Shown here: one piece after another, positions 53,629-62,077 of the stretch | How positions within the stretch are numbered: the stretch's first letter is position 1 | How the letters are laid out: each line of letters begins with the position of its first letter | Assembly (NCBI GenBank): GCA_019636755.1 | Contig: JAHBWZ010000002.1 | Span: forward strand, 124,001-188,000 | DNA: 64,000 nt | Source: Phycisphaeraceae bacterium | Lineage (GTDB): Bacteria; Planctomycetota; Phycisphaerae; Phycisphaerales; SM1A02 | Reading direction: 5' to 3' | Position numbers and translations under genes: made by a program | The notes under the pieces: model-generated | What the model saw: the letters and a program-made list of their open reading frames with translations, nothing else | The model's database searches: none | Told to the model about the DNA's origin: nothing

Positions 53629-55935
53629 ATGGCAATCAGGAAGAAGACCCGAGTGAGCAGAGGCAAAGTGACGAAGGCGACCGCCTGGATCCAGCCCGAG
53701 GGCAGGGAGCGGATCCCGCTCGAGGTGCCCACGTCTCTCCCCGGTATCGCGTGGCGCTGGAACTACTCGCTGCACAACCGCAGTCGATGGACCGGCCGCG
53801 ATGACGCGCTGGCGCGACAGCGCGAACAGGTGAGGGACCTGGTGTCGCAACTCGGCCTGACCACCGAGCACCTGACCAGCATCGCGGAAGCCGGCCTGGT
53901 CGAAGTCGGCATCTCGTGGCGCAGTGAGGCCCAGGACTGGGCGCTGCGCATCCTTCCATGGGAATATGTGCTGTCCACCGCAACACAGGACCTGCGCCGC
54001 GGACATGGCGATGAGTTCGTGGTCGTGCGTTGCCTGCGGCGAGAGGCGCCTCAATCGGCCGAGACGAGTGCTGTCCTGGTCTACGTCGAGAGCGCTCCAC
54101 CGGGTGTGGTCGCCGACCACTTCGACTTTGAGGCCGAAGAGCATCTCGCGCGCCAGGCGGCCGACCTCCTCGGTCTGCGCTTCGAACTGGTAAGGAACCC
54201 TGGCCTGACGACCCTGCGCAATGCCGTGATCGAACACGCTCCACGACTGGTTCATGTGACCGGCGTGGATCTTCACCAGGGCCGCCAACTGCGCGGAGGG
54301 GAGGCGCCCGCCAGGCAGGTCGAAGAGCCCGTACGCGAGGATGGCATCGTCCTGACAGGGCCAGGAGGGACCGAGACCGAATTCAGTGCCGCGGATCTGG
54401 CCGCGGCCCTCTGTGCGGGCAAGTCACGTCCTGACCTCGTCTGCTTCAATCTGCACAACTCCGCGTCACGCATCGCGGCTCTGACCGTAGCCCAGGGCGC
54501 CGGTGCGGCCATCGGCTTCCAGGACACGTTCGACGACGCCATGGCCGAACGCTTCTTCTCGACGTTCTACCGCGGCCTCTCGATCTCCGCGTGGAAACTG
54601 GCAGCGGCCTTCCGCTTCGCCTGGCAACAGGTCCGCGAGAGCAGGCGACCGCTGACCGGGACCGGACTGGTGCTCTGGAGCGGCACGGCGCTGGCGAAGC
54701 GCGGCAGGGGCGCAGGCAGGAGCGCGGCAGATGCGAAGGGCATCGGTGAGAAGTGGAGAGGCGTCGCCACCCGCACGGTCAGCGCCAGCACCGCCGCCCA
54801 GTACCTGGCCGTCACCGTCGAGGATGTGCCCGAACTCAACTACTCGATGCTGCACAACGGCCGCCCGCTGTTCCGCAGCTTCCGCATCGACAAGCGCGCC
54901 CAGGACATCGGCGAGGTTCGGGACATCGACGTCGATGTGACCCTGCACCTTGGCGCCGACGCCGCCGGGTTCCGCGAGCGGGTCACGATTCCCGCCACGG
55001 TCAATGGCATCGACATCGCACACCGTGTGCGCGTCTCGCTGGCCGGGGCGCTCGGCCGGGCGCTGCGAGAAAGCGTGCGCACGAGCCTGCTGGTGGAGGT
55101 GCGCTATGACGACACGGTGCTGTTCCGGGAGACGCGCTGGGTGCGTTTCCTGGCCGTGGACGAATGGGAGGACTCCGACACGAACCGCAAGTGGCTCCCC
55201 TCCTTCGTCCTGCCGCGCGATCCCGCGGTGGCGCAGGTGATCAGCAACGCACAGCGCTACCTCCAGGCGCTGTGTGACGACCCCACGCAGGGGTTCGACG
55301 GGTACCAGTCAATCCAGGACGGCGACCACGGACCCGATTGCACGAACGTCGACCTCCAGGTGCAGGCGATCTGGTGCGCCCTGCTGTACGAGACACCGCT
55401 TGCCTACATCAACCCGCCTCCGACCTTCACCGACTCCTCGCAGCGCCTGAGGACACCCAGCGACGTGATCCTGGGTGGACGTGGCACCTGCATCGACCTG
55501 GCCCTGCTGATCGCAGCCTGCCTGGAGTACGTGGAGATCTACCCGACCATCGTGCTGCTCAGGGATCATGCGTTCCCATGCTACTGGCGCTCGGACAGTG
55601 ACTATGAGGACTTCGCGCTGGCGCGCTCCGATGCCGTCGATCGCAGCGCTGGGGATGCACAAGTGAGTCTCGCCGGCGCGGCTCAGACCGAGAGCTGGTG
55701 CCTGCTGCGGGAGCACTACCGCGAGGTCATGGGTGAAATCGCCGGCGGTCGACTGGTCGCGATCGAGTCAACCGGCCTGTGCTGGCGACATGGCTTCGGC
55801 ACCGCCTGCGAACAGGGGCACGCCAATCTGACACGTCGCACCCGGTTCGACTCCATGCTCGACATCCGCGCGGCGCGGATCGACCGCAACCGTGTCACGC
55901 CGCTGCCACTGCTCAGGACGGAGAACTGCCGATGA
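53629..55935 (+). CDS. CHAT-like domain fused to a transglutaminase-like domain
   Basis: A 768-residue cytoplasmic-looking protein. Residues about 130-350 resemble a CHAT (caspase-like) domain: RLVHVTGVDLHQG, LVCFNLHNSASRIAALTV, AAIGFQDTFDDAMAE and FFSTFYRGL. In active CHAT proteases those positions read HFxGHG and NACxS; here both the His (in GHG) and Cys positions differ, so the domain looks inactive. Residues about 400-530 are beta-rich. Residues about 600-670 resemble a transglutaminase core: GRGTCIDLALLIAACLE (Cys621), RDHAFPCYW (His647), with an Asp nearby. Its stop overlaps the hydrolase ATG by four bases. It may bind through the CHAT fold and act through the transglutaminase site. Confidence 0.65.
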   Translation: MAIRKKTRVSRGKVTKATAWIQPEGRERIPLEVPTSLPGIAWRWNYSLHNRSRWTGRDDALARQREQVRDLVSQLGLTTEHLTSIAEAGLVEVGISWRSEAQDWALRILPWEYVLSTATQDLRRGHGDEFVVVRCLRREAPQSAETSAVLVYVESAPPGVVADHFDFEAEEHLARQAADLLGLRFELVRNPGLTTLRNAVIEHAPRLVHVTGVDLHQGRQLRGGEAPARQVEEPVREDGIVLTGPGGTETEFSAADLAAALCAGKSRPDLVCFNLHNSASRIAALTVAQGAGAAIGFQDTFDDAMAERFFSTFYRGLSISAWKLAAAFRFAWQQVRESRRPLTGTGLVLWSGTALAKRGRGAGRSAADAKGIGEKWRGVATRTVSASTAAQYLAVTVEDVPELNYSMLHNGRPLFRSFRIDKRAQDIGEVRDIDVDVTLHLGADAAGFRERVTIPATVNGIDIAHRVRVSLAGALGRALRESVRTSLLVEVRYDDTVLFRETRWVRFLAVDEWEDSDTNRKWLPSFVLPRDPAVAQVISNAQRYLQALCDDPTQGFDGYQSIQDGDHGPDCTNVDLQVQAIWCALLYETPLAYINPPPTFTDSSQRLRTPSDVILGGRGTCIDLALLIAACLEYVEIYPTIVLLRDHAFPCYWRSDSDYEDFALARSDAVDRSAGDAQVSLAGAAQTESWCLLREHYREVMGEIAGGRLVAIESTGLCWRHGFGTACEQGHANLTRRTRFDSMLDIRAARIDRNRVTPLPLLRTENCR

Positions 55936-57296
55936 GTGGACTGGAGATTCAGCAGGCTCGCCGCGCGCTGGCTGCCATCAGCACTGATGCAGAGGCGCTT
56001 GACATCTTCGGAGGCGAATCATCGGCAGCCGGTCCGCCGGGCACCGCGGCCAGGCGCCGCACCACGCGTCGCGGCCTCGCCGATCCGGTACAGCGTGCCG
56101 CGCTCTATCTCAACGAACAGGGCGTCCTGGAGTGGCGACTCAATCCTGCGCCGCCCTCTGCGCTGACCGGGCGCCGTGCCGCGGCCGCCGTTTCCGCGGC
56201 GCCGGGGGAACTGGTCGAAATGTTCGAGTTCAACGCGCCCGGCGTGAACCAGGTCACCGAGTTCCTTGATCGCACCGACCAGCACCTCAACTCGCGGGCA
56301 GCAGGCATGCCGGCGGGCAGCGGGCGGCCTCGCGCCATGTCGCGTCTCTGGCGACTGTCGCCCGGCACCAGCAACGCCGGTCCGCGGTACGAGGCACTGG
56401 AGGAGCCGCCCTCCGGCAGGAAGCATCGACTGCTGCTGGTGCACGGCACCTTCAGCAGTTCACAGGCGCTTCTCGATGGGTTCGCACGCGCAAAGACGGA
56501 GCGATCATTCCTGGACCGGGTGTTCCGCACGTACGACGAGGTGCTGGCCCTCGAGCATCCCACGCTCTCCGTCAGCCCGCTGATCAATGCGCTTGACCTG
56601 CGCGATGCGACCGCCCGCATCACCGGCCCATTGGACGTGATCGCGCACAGCCGCGGCGGCCTGGTGACGCGGTGGGCACTGGACGGTCTCGGCCTCTCTG
56701 CATCGCCTGTCCGCGCAGTCCTGGTCGGCGCGCCCCTGGGAGGAACCAGCCTGGCGGCGCCGGACCGCCTGCGCGCCACGCTCGGCCTGCTGAGCAACTT
56801 CGGCACCGCACTCCAGGCGGCCGGTGGCGTGGCCAGTGCATTTGTGCCGCTGCTGATCGCGCCACTGGCCATCCTGCGTGTGGCCACCAGCATCGTCGGC
56901 ACAGCGGCGCGCACACCAGTGCTGGATGGCGCCATCGCCATGGTGCCCGGCCTCGCGGCGCAGTCGCGGGTCGAAAACAACCCGGAACTCGGTCGTCTCC
57001 TTCGACGTGGGCCGCGCGCCGATACCGCGTACGCATTGGTCTGCAGCGACTACCAGCCCAGTGATGCCGGCTGGCGATTCTGGCGCTGGTTCCGCAAGGG
57101 CCGCATCGCCAATGCCGCCGCGGACGTCATCTTCCCCGGCCCCAACGACCTGGTCGTCGATACCGCCTCCATGAGCTCGCTCGAGAGTGCCGTCGTGCGC
57201 CACGACTTCGGCCGCAGCAGCACCGTGCACCACATGAATTACTTCGAGCAGGACGAGACGCTGGCGTTCATCAGAAAGCGATTCGGGATCCGATGA
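55932..57296 (+). CDS. alpha/beta hydrolase (lipase-like), last gene of the CHAT/transglutaminase operon
   Basis: A 454-residue protein without a signal sequence. A 160-residue N-terminal region with no known motif precedes the hydrolase fold. LLLVHGTFSSSQALLD is the oxyanion loop, DVIAHSRGGLVTRWAL holds the nucleophile (Ser240, G/A-x-S-x-G), PGPNDLVVDTASM is a probable Asp segment, and STVHHMNYFEQDETLAF a His segment. Two hydrophobic stretches near residues 300-330 could reach the membrane. Its ATG overlaps the previous stop by four bases. Lipid or ester substrates are likely. The pairing with a CHAT-like protein is the unusual part. Confidence 0.78.
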   Translation: MSGLEIQQARRALAAISTDAEALDIFGGESSAAGPPGTAARRRTTRRGLADPVQRAALYLNEQGVLEWRLNPAPPSALTGRRAAAAVSAAPGELVEMFEFNAPGVNQVTEFLDRTDQHLNSRAAGMPAGSGRPRAMSRLWRLSPGTSNAGPRYEALEEPPSGRKHRLLLVHGTFSSSQALLDGFARAKTERSFLDRVFRTYDEVLALEHPTLSVSPLINALDLRDATARITGPLDVIAHSRGGLVTRWALDGLGLSASPVRAVLVGAPLGGTSLAAPDRLRATLGLLSNFGTALQAAGGVASAFVPLLIAPLAILRVATSIVGTAARTPVLDGAIAMVPGLAAQSRVENNPELGRLLRRGPRADTAYALVCSDYQPSDAGWRFWRWFRKGRIANAAADVIFPGPNDLVVDTASMSSLESAVVRHDFGRSSTVHHMNYFEQDETLAFIRKRFGIR

Positions 57297-57563
57297 GGCG
57301 GTGCGGTGACGCGGTACCTGGCTGGGCGTGTCGGCGGGAGGTGGAGTGTCCGTGCACGTGCCCCCGGTCACGACGGTGACGAGCAATCCACGCCCGCATC
57401 GGGTCGCGATCGACCAGTATCATCTCACTGATGTTGAGGTCCGATCGCAGTCAGGGCGGACGTCGCGATCGCGTGCGTCTGGAGCGCCCGTCGGAGAGAC
57501 CGCTGCATCATCGATCTCGCCGACCAGCAACGTCCCGATCGAGAGGAATGCGCAGCGACGCCC

Positions 57564-58010
57564 ATGCGAGGAGCGATACCTGAAGTGACTCGCCAGCGCG
57601 TCACCGAGTATTCGGTCGTCGCCACAGGCCCGGAATCCGCGGGCCCGGTCGTGTTCGTGATCTCCGCCACCTCTGAGGAGGAGGCTCGGCTGGAAGTCGA
57701 AGAGATGGGGTATGTCGTTCGAATCATCCGGGTCGAGCCGCGCCGCCCGATGCGGATGGCGGCGAACACGGTCGGATGCGTGCTGCTGGCGGCGTTCTTC
57801 GTCGTGCTTCGCGAGATTGTCCAGCATGCGGCGGGTCCCGGACCGAACCCGCTCATGCTGCTCTTCTCATGGCTTACGATGACCATCGCGACGTCGGCAC
57901 TGGTCGGCGTTCTCCTGATCTGGTTTCCGCACCTGACAGCAACCCGGTGCAGCAGTCGCCATCGAACCCGTCCAGTACGATACGGACCACCCCAATCGGA
58001 GCGGGCGTGA
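57564..58010 (+). CDS. small membrane protein
   Basis: A 148-residue protein of unknown function. A cytoplasmic-looking N-terminal domain has VFVISATSEEEARLEVEE then MGYVVRIIRVE, a short fold also seen ahead of membrane helices in other proteins. Two hydrophobic helices follow (about 71-92 and 96-121), then a basic tail. GAGGAG at 57568-57573 would suit an alternative GTG start at 57585. The stop is two bases before the SEC-C gene, so the two are probably in one operon. The 267 bases before it (57297-57563) hold no gene I can recognise. Confidence 0.55.
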   Translation: MRGAIPEVTRQRVTEYSVVATGPESAGPVVFVISATSEEEARLEVEEMGYVVRIIRVEPRRPMRMAANTVGCVLLAAFFVVLREIVQHAAGPGPNPLMLLFSWLTMTIATSALVGVLLIWFPHLTATRCSSRHRTRPVRYGPPQSERA

Positions 58011-58012
58011 CC

Positions 58013-58891
58013 ATGAAGGCATATCAGCAGGCAGCAGGGCGACATACGCGTCTTCGGACATTCCGATTCGACGCCGACGGGCGCGCGACGCACTGGATCC
58101 TGAAGGACCAGTACTGTGACAATCCGCGCTGCACCTGCAAGGATGCCGGAATCGCGCTTCAGGCCGAGGGTGAGCCGGACCGGTGCATCCGTTTCATGAT
58201 GGGCCTGGCCGAGTGCACGCTCTCGCACTGCCCGAACCTCGACGAATCGCTGCTCGCCATCGCGCGGGAGTTCGCGAGCCGTCCGGAGGTCCATCGGCTG
58301 CTGTGGCGCCGCCGGTCGATCGTGCGGGCCTGGGCCCTTTCGCGCTGGCGGCACCACGGACAGGCTGGCCTTCGCGCGGGGGCCGGGTGCTGTGCGTTGG
58401 ACGAGTTCGATCCGCTCGGTGAACAGCACGCCATGCACTTCAAGTCAGGCGGCAGCGACTGGGGGGCGATCGACCAGTACTGCGTCAATCCGGCCTGTTC
58501 GTGCAGCACCGTGATCCTGCACTTCACGCGCTACACGTCGGCAGTGGTTGCGCATCACCCGCAGTTCGTCGCGCGACTCGATCTGATCGACGGAACCCTC
58601 GTCGACGCCGATTCCTCGGAACCTCTGCCACCCGACCAGCGGCGCGTCGTCGCGGACTTTCAGGATGAGATCGACCCCTGGCGCGACGAACTCGGGCTGC
58701 GGCGCACGCTGATCCGGCGCATCGCCGCCCTGCGCATGACCGCGCCGCCATTGATCGAGATCGTCGCGCCTGCCCAGCGCAACGCCCCCTGTCCCTGCGG
58801 CAGCGGCCGGAAGTACAAGAAGTGCTGCGGCGGCCGATCAACCGGCGGCCGGTCAACGAGCGGCAGCGCCTGGTCATCAATCGGGTGCTGA
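58013..58891 (+). CDS. SEC-C motif protein with an internally repeated cysteine motif
   Basis: A 292-residue cytoplasmic protein. The zinc-binding SEC-C motif RNAPCPCGSGRKYKKCC lies at about 256-272. Two copies of DQYCxNPxCxC occur at residues 32-42 and 154-164, each preceded by a WxxxD segment, so the N-terminal 200 residues look like a duplicated Cys-rich domain. SEC-C motifs are found in SecA and many small proteins and bind zinc. The start ATG at 58013 follows the membrane protein's stop by two bases. The role is unknown; a zinc-dependent protein-protein or nucleic-acid contact is likely. Confidence 0.7.
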   Translation: MKAYQQAAGRHTRLRTFRFDADGRATHWILKDQYCDNPRCTCKDAGIALQAEGEPDRCIRFMMGLAECTLSHCPNLDESLLAIAREFASRPEVHRLLWRRRSIVRAWALSRWRHHGQAGLRAGAGCCALDEFDPLGEQHAMHFKSGGSDWGAIDQYCVNPACSCSTVILHFTRYTSAVVAHHPQFVARLDLIDGTLVDADSSEPLPPDQRRVVADFQDEIDPWRDELGLRRTLIRRIAALRMTAPPLIEIVAPAQRNAPCPCGSGRKYKKCCGGRSTGGRSTSGSAWSSIGC

Positions 58892-59248
58892 GCGGCTTCA
58901 CGGGGTTCCTCTCCACGTCCTCGTACGCGCAACCGGCCAGATGCTCGCCGGACACGGCCCTGCGCGATATCCACGGACCGCTGGAGTGTGGCATCCTGGT
59001 CCGGAACCCCGGTGGCGGACGGAGTACCAGTGCCAGGCGAGGCGAACCGCGTGGCGCGGAAGACCAGGATGGGTGAAGCGAAGGCGTGAGGGCCATCGTG
59101 CCATTGTTGTGACGAGCAGGCGCGACGCAGGCGTCATCGCCATGGGCACCGTGGTCGAGCTCCCCATGCTGATGACGGCTCGCTGATGCAGCCACTCCCG
59201 TCATGTGTCACGAAGAGACGCTGTCCGGCAAAATCGCTCAGCAGCCTC
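58892..59248. other. intergenic stretch without a recognisable gene
   Basis: About 357 bases between convergent genes. Frames on both strands are Arg/Pro-rich and lack motifs. No repeat or terminator hairpin was noticed. Confidence 0.5.
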
Positions 59249-59839
59249 TCAGCCTTCCGATGACGCCCGGTTCCGCCACAGCGCGGGATCCACGGCGGTT
59301 GCCATCGCCGACAGGTCCAGTCCGCCGCCCAGGAAGGCGCCGATGCGCGCCGACTCGCCCGCCGGATCGCCCACCACGTCGGCGTACCTGACATCCAGCA
59401 CGCGGAAGCATGGATGTACGGCGAGATGCCTGCGGACCGCAGCCACCTGCTGCGCGAACACTTCGCGCAGGCGATCGTCCGGCAGCCCCGCGCCCGGTCG
59501 GCCGCGGCGACGCAGCATGACGGACTGCGACCGGATCACCTCCGCCGGATCGCGCTCCACGAAGAGCACCCTGTAGTCGTGCTCAAGCGGGAGGTCCTGC
59601 AGGAGCATGTGGATGACCTTGACCGCGTGCCCGGCGGCGTGGGCCAGCCATGACGCATCGTCGCGCAGGTGCTTGACCCGCTCATCCTCGAAGTAGCCGC
59701 GTGGATTGTCCGGATCTGCCGTCCGTCGCTCGTCGGTCACGACCGGCATGCCGCCTGCCTGCAGCATCTGCATCACGAGACTCGTGCCGGACCTGGGAAG
59801 CCCGCTGACGATGGTGATGAAGCCCCGGGCGCGGGTCAT
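59249..59839 (-). CDS. sulfotransferase family protein
   Basis: A 196-residue P-loop protein of the sulfotransferase superfamily. The N-terminal motif IVSGLPRSGTSLVMQML is the 5'-phosphate-binding loop, and VLFVERDPAEVIRSQSVM is the 3'-phosphate-binding region. The protein is shorter than classic enzymes but matches a bacterial group of small sulfotransferases. Its ATG at 59839 overlaps the stop of the phosphodiesterase by four bases (ATGA), so translation is coupled. It would sulfate a partner product, perhaps a glycan or lipid handled by the phosphodiesterase. Confidence 0.83.
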   Translation of the reverse strand: MTRARGFITIVSGLPRSGTSLVMQMLQAGGMPVVTDERRTADPDNPRGYFEDERVKHLRDDASWLAHAAGHAVKVIHMLLQDLPLEHDYRVLFVERDPAEVIRSQSVMLRRRGRPGAGLPDDRLREVFAQQVAAVRRHLAVHPCFRVLDVRYADVVGDPAGESARIGAFLGGGLDLSAMATAVDPALWRNRASSEG

Positions 59840-61935
59840 GAGGCGCGCCCCGGCGTGCCGGCGGCATGCCGCGCGGCCCACTGTGCTGCATCCGTCGCCG
59901 GCATCAGCGTCTCACGCGCATCTGGCTCGATCGACGACGCCGCGGACAGGTGCGCCACCCGCGCCTCATGCGCCCCGGCACGGTCCATGTCACCCTGCTC
60001 CCGGGCGATCGCCGCGAGGAAGCGGTGCGCCATGATCCAGCCGGGCTCCAGCCGCAGCAGCATCTCGAGTGACTGCGCCGCCTGCGCCGGTTCCTCCATC
60101 CACGCGAGCGCGACACCCAGCAGGAAGTGTGCCTCCGGCAGCCGAAACCGCTGCTCCATGGCATCCAGGCAATGCTCCGCGGCACGTTCCCACGCCGCAC
60201 GCGCCAGCGCCACCCGCGCCATCCCCACGTGCGCGGGACCTGCCGTCGCCGGATGTCCGATCGCCTTCCGGTACATCCGCGCCGCCTCATCCCACTGGCC
60301 GCGCACTGCCCGCACGTCAGCGATCGCCAGCGCGATGGCGGGCCGGTCGGCCTCCCGCCGCGGGATTGCGTCAAGGTCTGCGTCGCTCGCCGCGCCGTCG
60401 CCCGCCTGTGCGCGGGCCGCCGCCCGAAGCAGGAGCGCCTCGGCGTTCCCCGGCGCCCGCGCCAGCAGGCGCGTCGCCTCCGCCGCGCAGTCCAGCGGTC
60501 GCCCGGCCATCATCAGCGCGCGCGCCAGCACCAGCACATACCGCGACTCCCCGGGGTGACCGGCGACGAGGGGTTCCATGATCTGCGCGGCGTCGGCCGC
60601 ACGTCCCCGGTGCAGCAGCGAGACGGCGCGATTGAATTCGGTCTCGCGCCGGACCAGTTCGATCTGCTCCTGCCGGTCCTCCGGCAGGTCCGCCATGTAT
60701 CCCAGGTCGATCAGCTGCCGGATGGCGTCATGCGCCTCGAACGGGTCCTGTCGCAGGTCGGCGGGGTGCATGCCCGCGTCCCCCTCGGCATCCTCCCACG
60801 TCGGGATCGTCCGGACCGATGCAGCCTGATCGATCGCCTCGGTCAGCACGCGTCCGTCCATGTCCTGGCCGACCGGAAGTCCGAGCAGGGTCAGCGCGGT
60901 CGGCGCGATGTCCAGCAGCGTCGCGCCGCGCACGGTGCCGCCCGGCGCGATGCCCGGGCCGTGCACGACGAGGATTCCCTCGCTGCGATGCCACGCCGCT
61001 TCCGTGGCCGCGCGCTGCTCCGGCGTCATGGTCGCCGTCACCGGCCGCTCGTCGCCGCTGTGAAAGCCGTGGTCCGACAGCAGCATCAGCGTGACATCGT
61101 CGCCGGCTGCGCGCAGGAGTTCGCCCAGCATCCGGTCATGCAGGCGATAGATCGCGTCCATGACGCCGCCGAAGAGTCGATGATCCTCTGGCGACACGTG
61201 CGCCGGCCTGGGCGCCCGGTACTGCATGAAGTGGTGACCCACCGTGTCGATCGCTTCCTGAAAGATCATCGTGCAGTCCCACCGGTCGCCGGTCGCCAGG
61301 AGGTGACAGGCGACCTGGTGCACGGAGAGGCACTGCGCGATCAGTCGCGCCAGCAGTTCGACCGTCGGATGGTCGCGGCCCAGCCGTCCCATCTGCGGGA
61401 CGAGTTCCAGGAGCACCTTCGCGCTGACCGCCGCGGGGTGGACGCGACGGCTCGCGATCTCCTCCGCGCGCTCCGCCGGATGGACGCATCCCGGCGGCAG
61501 CGGCCAGCCCGCGCGCGCGGATGCCGGAGCGCCTTCCATCAGGAGGTTGGACACGACGACGCCGCGCACCGGTTCGGCCGGATGCGTGGCGTACCAGCTC
61601 ACCACGTTGCAGGTGAGCCCCGCCTGCGTGCACATGTTCCACAGCGCCCGCGTGCGCCGGCTGGTGCTGGACGAGAGGCGGAGTCCCGCACCGGACGGCT
61701 CCGGCTCCACGAAGTTCAGGATGCCGTGCCGGTCGGCCGTCCGGCCGGTCGCTACGCTGGTCCAGAGGAGCGGCGAGAGTTTCGGTTCGAGTGTCGACAG
61801 GTCGCCGGTCACGCCCGACCGGATCACGCGCGCCAGCGTCGGCATCGCCCCCCGGTCCAGCAGCGCCCGAAGCACGATCCAGTCCGCGGCGTCCCAGCCC
61901 AGGATCAGCAGGCGCCGCGCTGGTCGACCCATCAT
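59836..61935 (-). CDS. alkaline-phosphatase-superfamily phosphodiesterase with C-terminal TPR
   Basis: A 699-residue protein. Residues about 8-400 form an alkaline-phosphatase-fold (type I phosphodiesterase/nucleotide pyrophosphatase) domain. LILGWDAADW gives the first metal Asp, LSPLLWTSVATGRTADRHG the nucleophile loop, FQEAIDTVGHHFM more metal ligands, and LMLLSDHGFHSGDE the closing Asp-His pair. Residues about 450-660 form TPR-like helices with HFLLGVALAWMEEPAQAAQSL. There is no signal peptide at the likely starts (61935 or 61932), so it may act in the cytoplasm. It is coupled to a sulfotransferase gene. A substrate such as a glycolipid phosphate is possible but unproven. Confidence 0.85.
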   Translation of the reverse strand: MMGRPARRLLILGWDAADWIVLRALLDRGAMPTLARVIRSGVTGDLSTLEPKLSPLLWTSVATGRTADRHGILNFVEPEPSGAGLRLSSSTSRRTRALWNMCTQAGLTCNVVSWYATHPAEPVRGVVVSNLLMEGAPASARAGWPLPPGCVHPAERAEEIASRRVHPAAVSAKVLLELVPQMGRLGRDHPTVELLARLIAQCLSVHQVACHLLATGDRWDCTMIFQEAIDTVGHHFMQYRAPRPAHVSPEDHRLFGGVMDAIYRLHDRMLGELLRAAGDDVTLMLLSDHGFHSGDERPVTATMTPEQRAATEAAWHRSEGILVVHGPGIAPGGTVRGATLLDIAPTALTLLGLPVGQDMDGRVLTEAIDQAASVRTIPTWEDAEGDAGMHPADLRQDPFEAHDAIRQLIDLGYMADLPEDRQEQIELVRRETEFNRAVSLLHRGRAADAAQIMEPLVAGHPGESRYVLVLARALMMAGRPLDCAAEATRLLARAPGNAEALLLRAAARAQAGDGAASDADLDAIPRREADRPAIALAIADVRAVRGQWDEAARMYRKAIGHPATAGPAHVGMARVALARAAWERAAEHCLDAMEQRFRLPEAHFLLGVALAWMEEPAQAAQSLEMLLRLEPGWIMAHRFLAAIAREQGDMDRAGAHEARVAHLSAASSIEPDARETLMPATDAAQWAARHAAGTPGRAS

Positions 61936-61998
61936 GGCGGGATCGTACACGGACGAGCTTGCGCACCGCACGGTCGCGGTCGCGTTCCGTCGCAGGAC

Positions 61999-62035
61999 AA
62001 AAAGGATCGGGGGCGGTCCGAAGACCGCCCCCGAT
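61999..62035 (-). terminator. rho-independent terminator for the PEP-CTERM gene
   Basis: On the minus strand, ATCGGGGGCGGTC, a UUCG loop and GACCGCCCCCGAT form a perfect 13-bp stem, followed by CC and TTTTT. It lies 43 bases after the stop of the PEP-CTERM gene and before the phosphodiesterase start. This is the strongest terminator seen in the window. Confidence 0.9.
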
Positions 62036-62077
62036 GTCATGCATTCTCAGACAGGAGGGTCCTGTCGTGTCGCGTCA

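Noticed and set aside
53532-53804. 90-codon frame overlapping the start of the CHAT-like gene
   Set aside because: It is Arg/Pro/Gln-rich and out of frame with the recognisable domain that begins at 53629.
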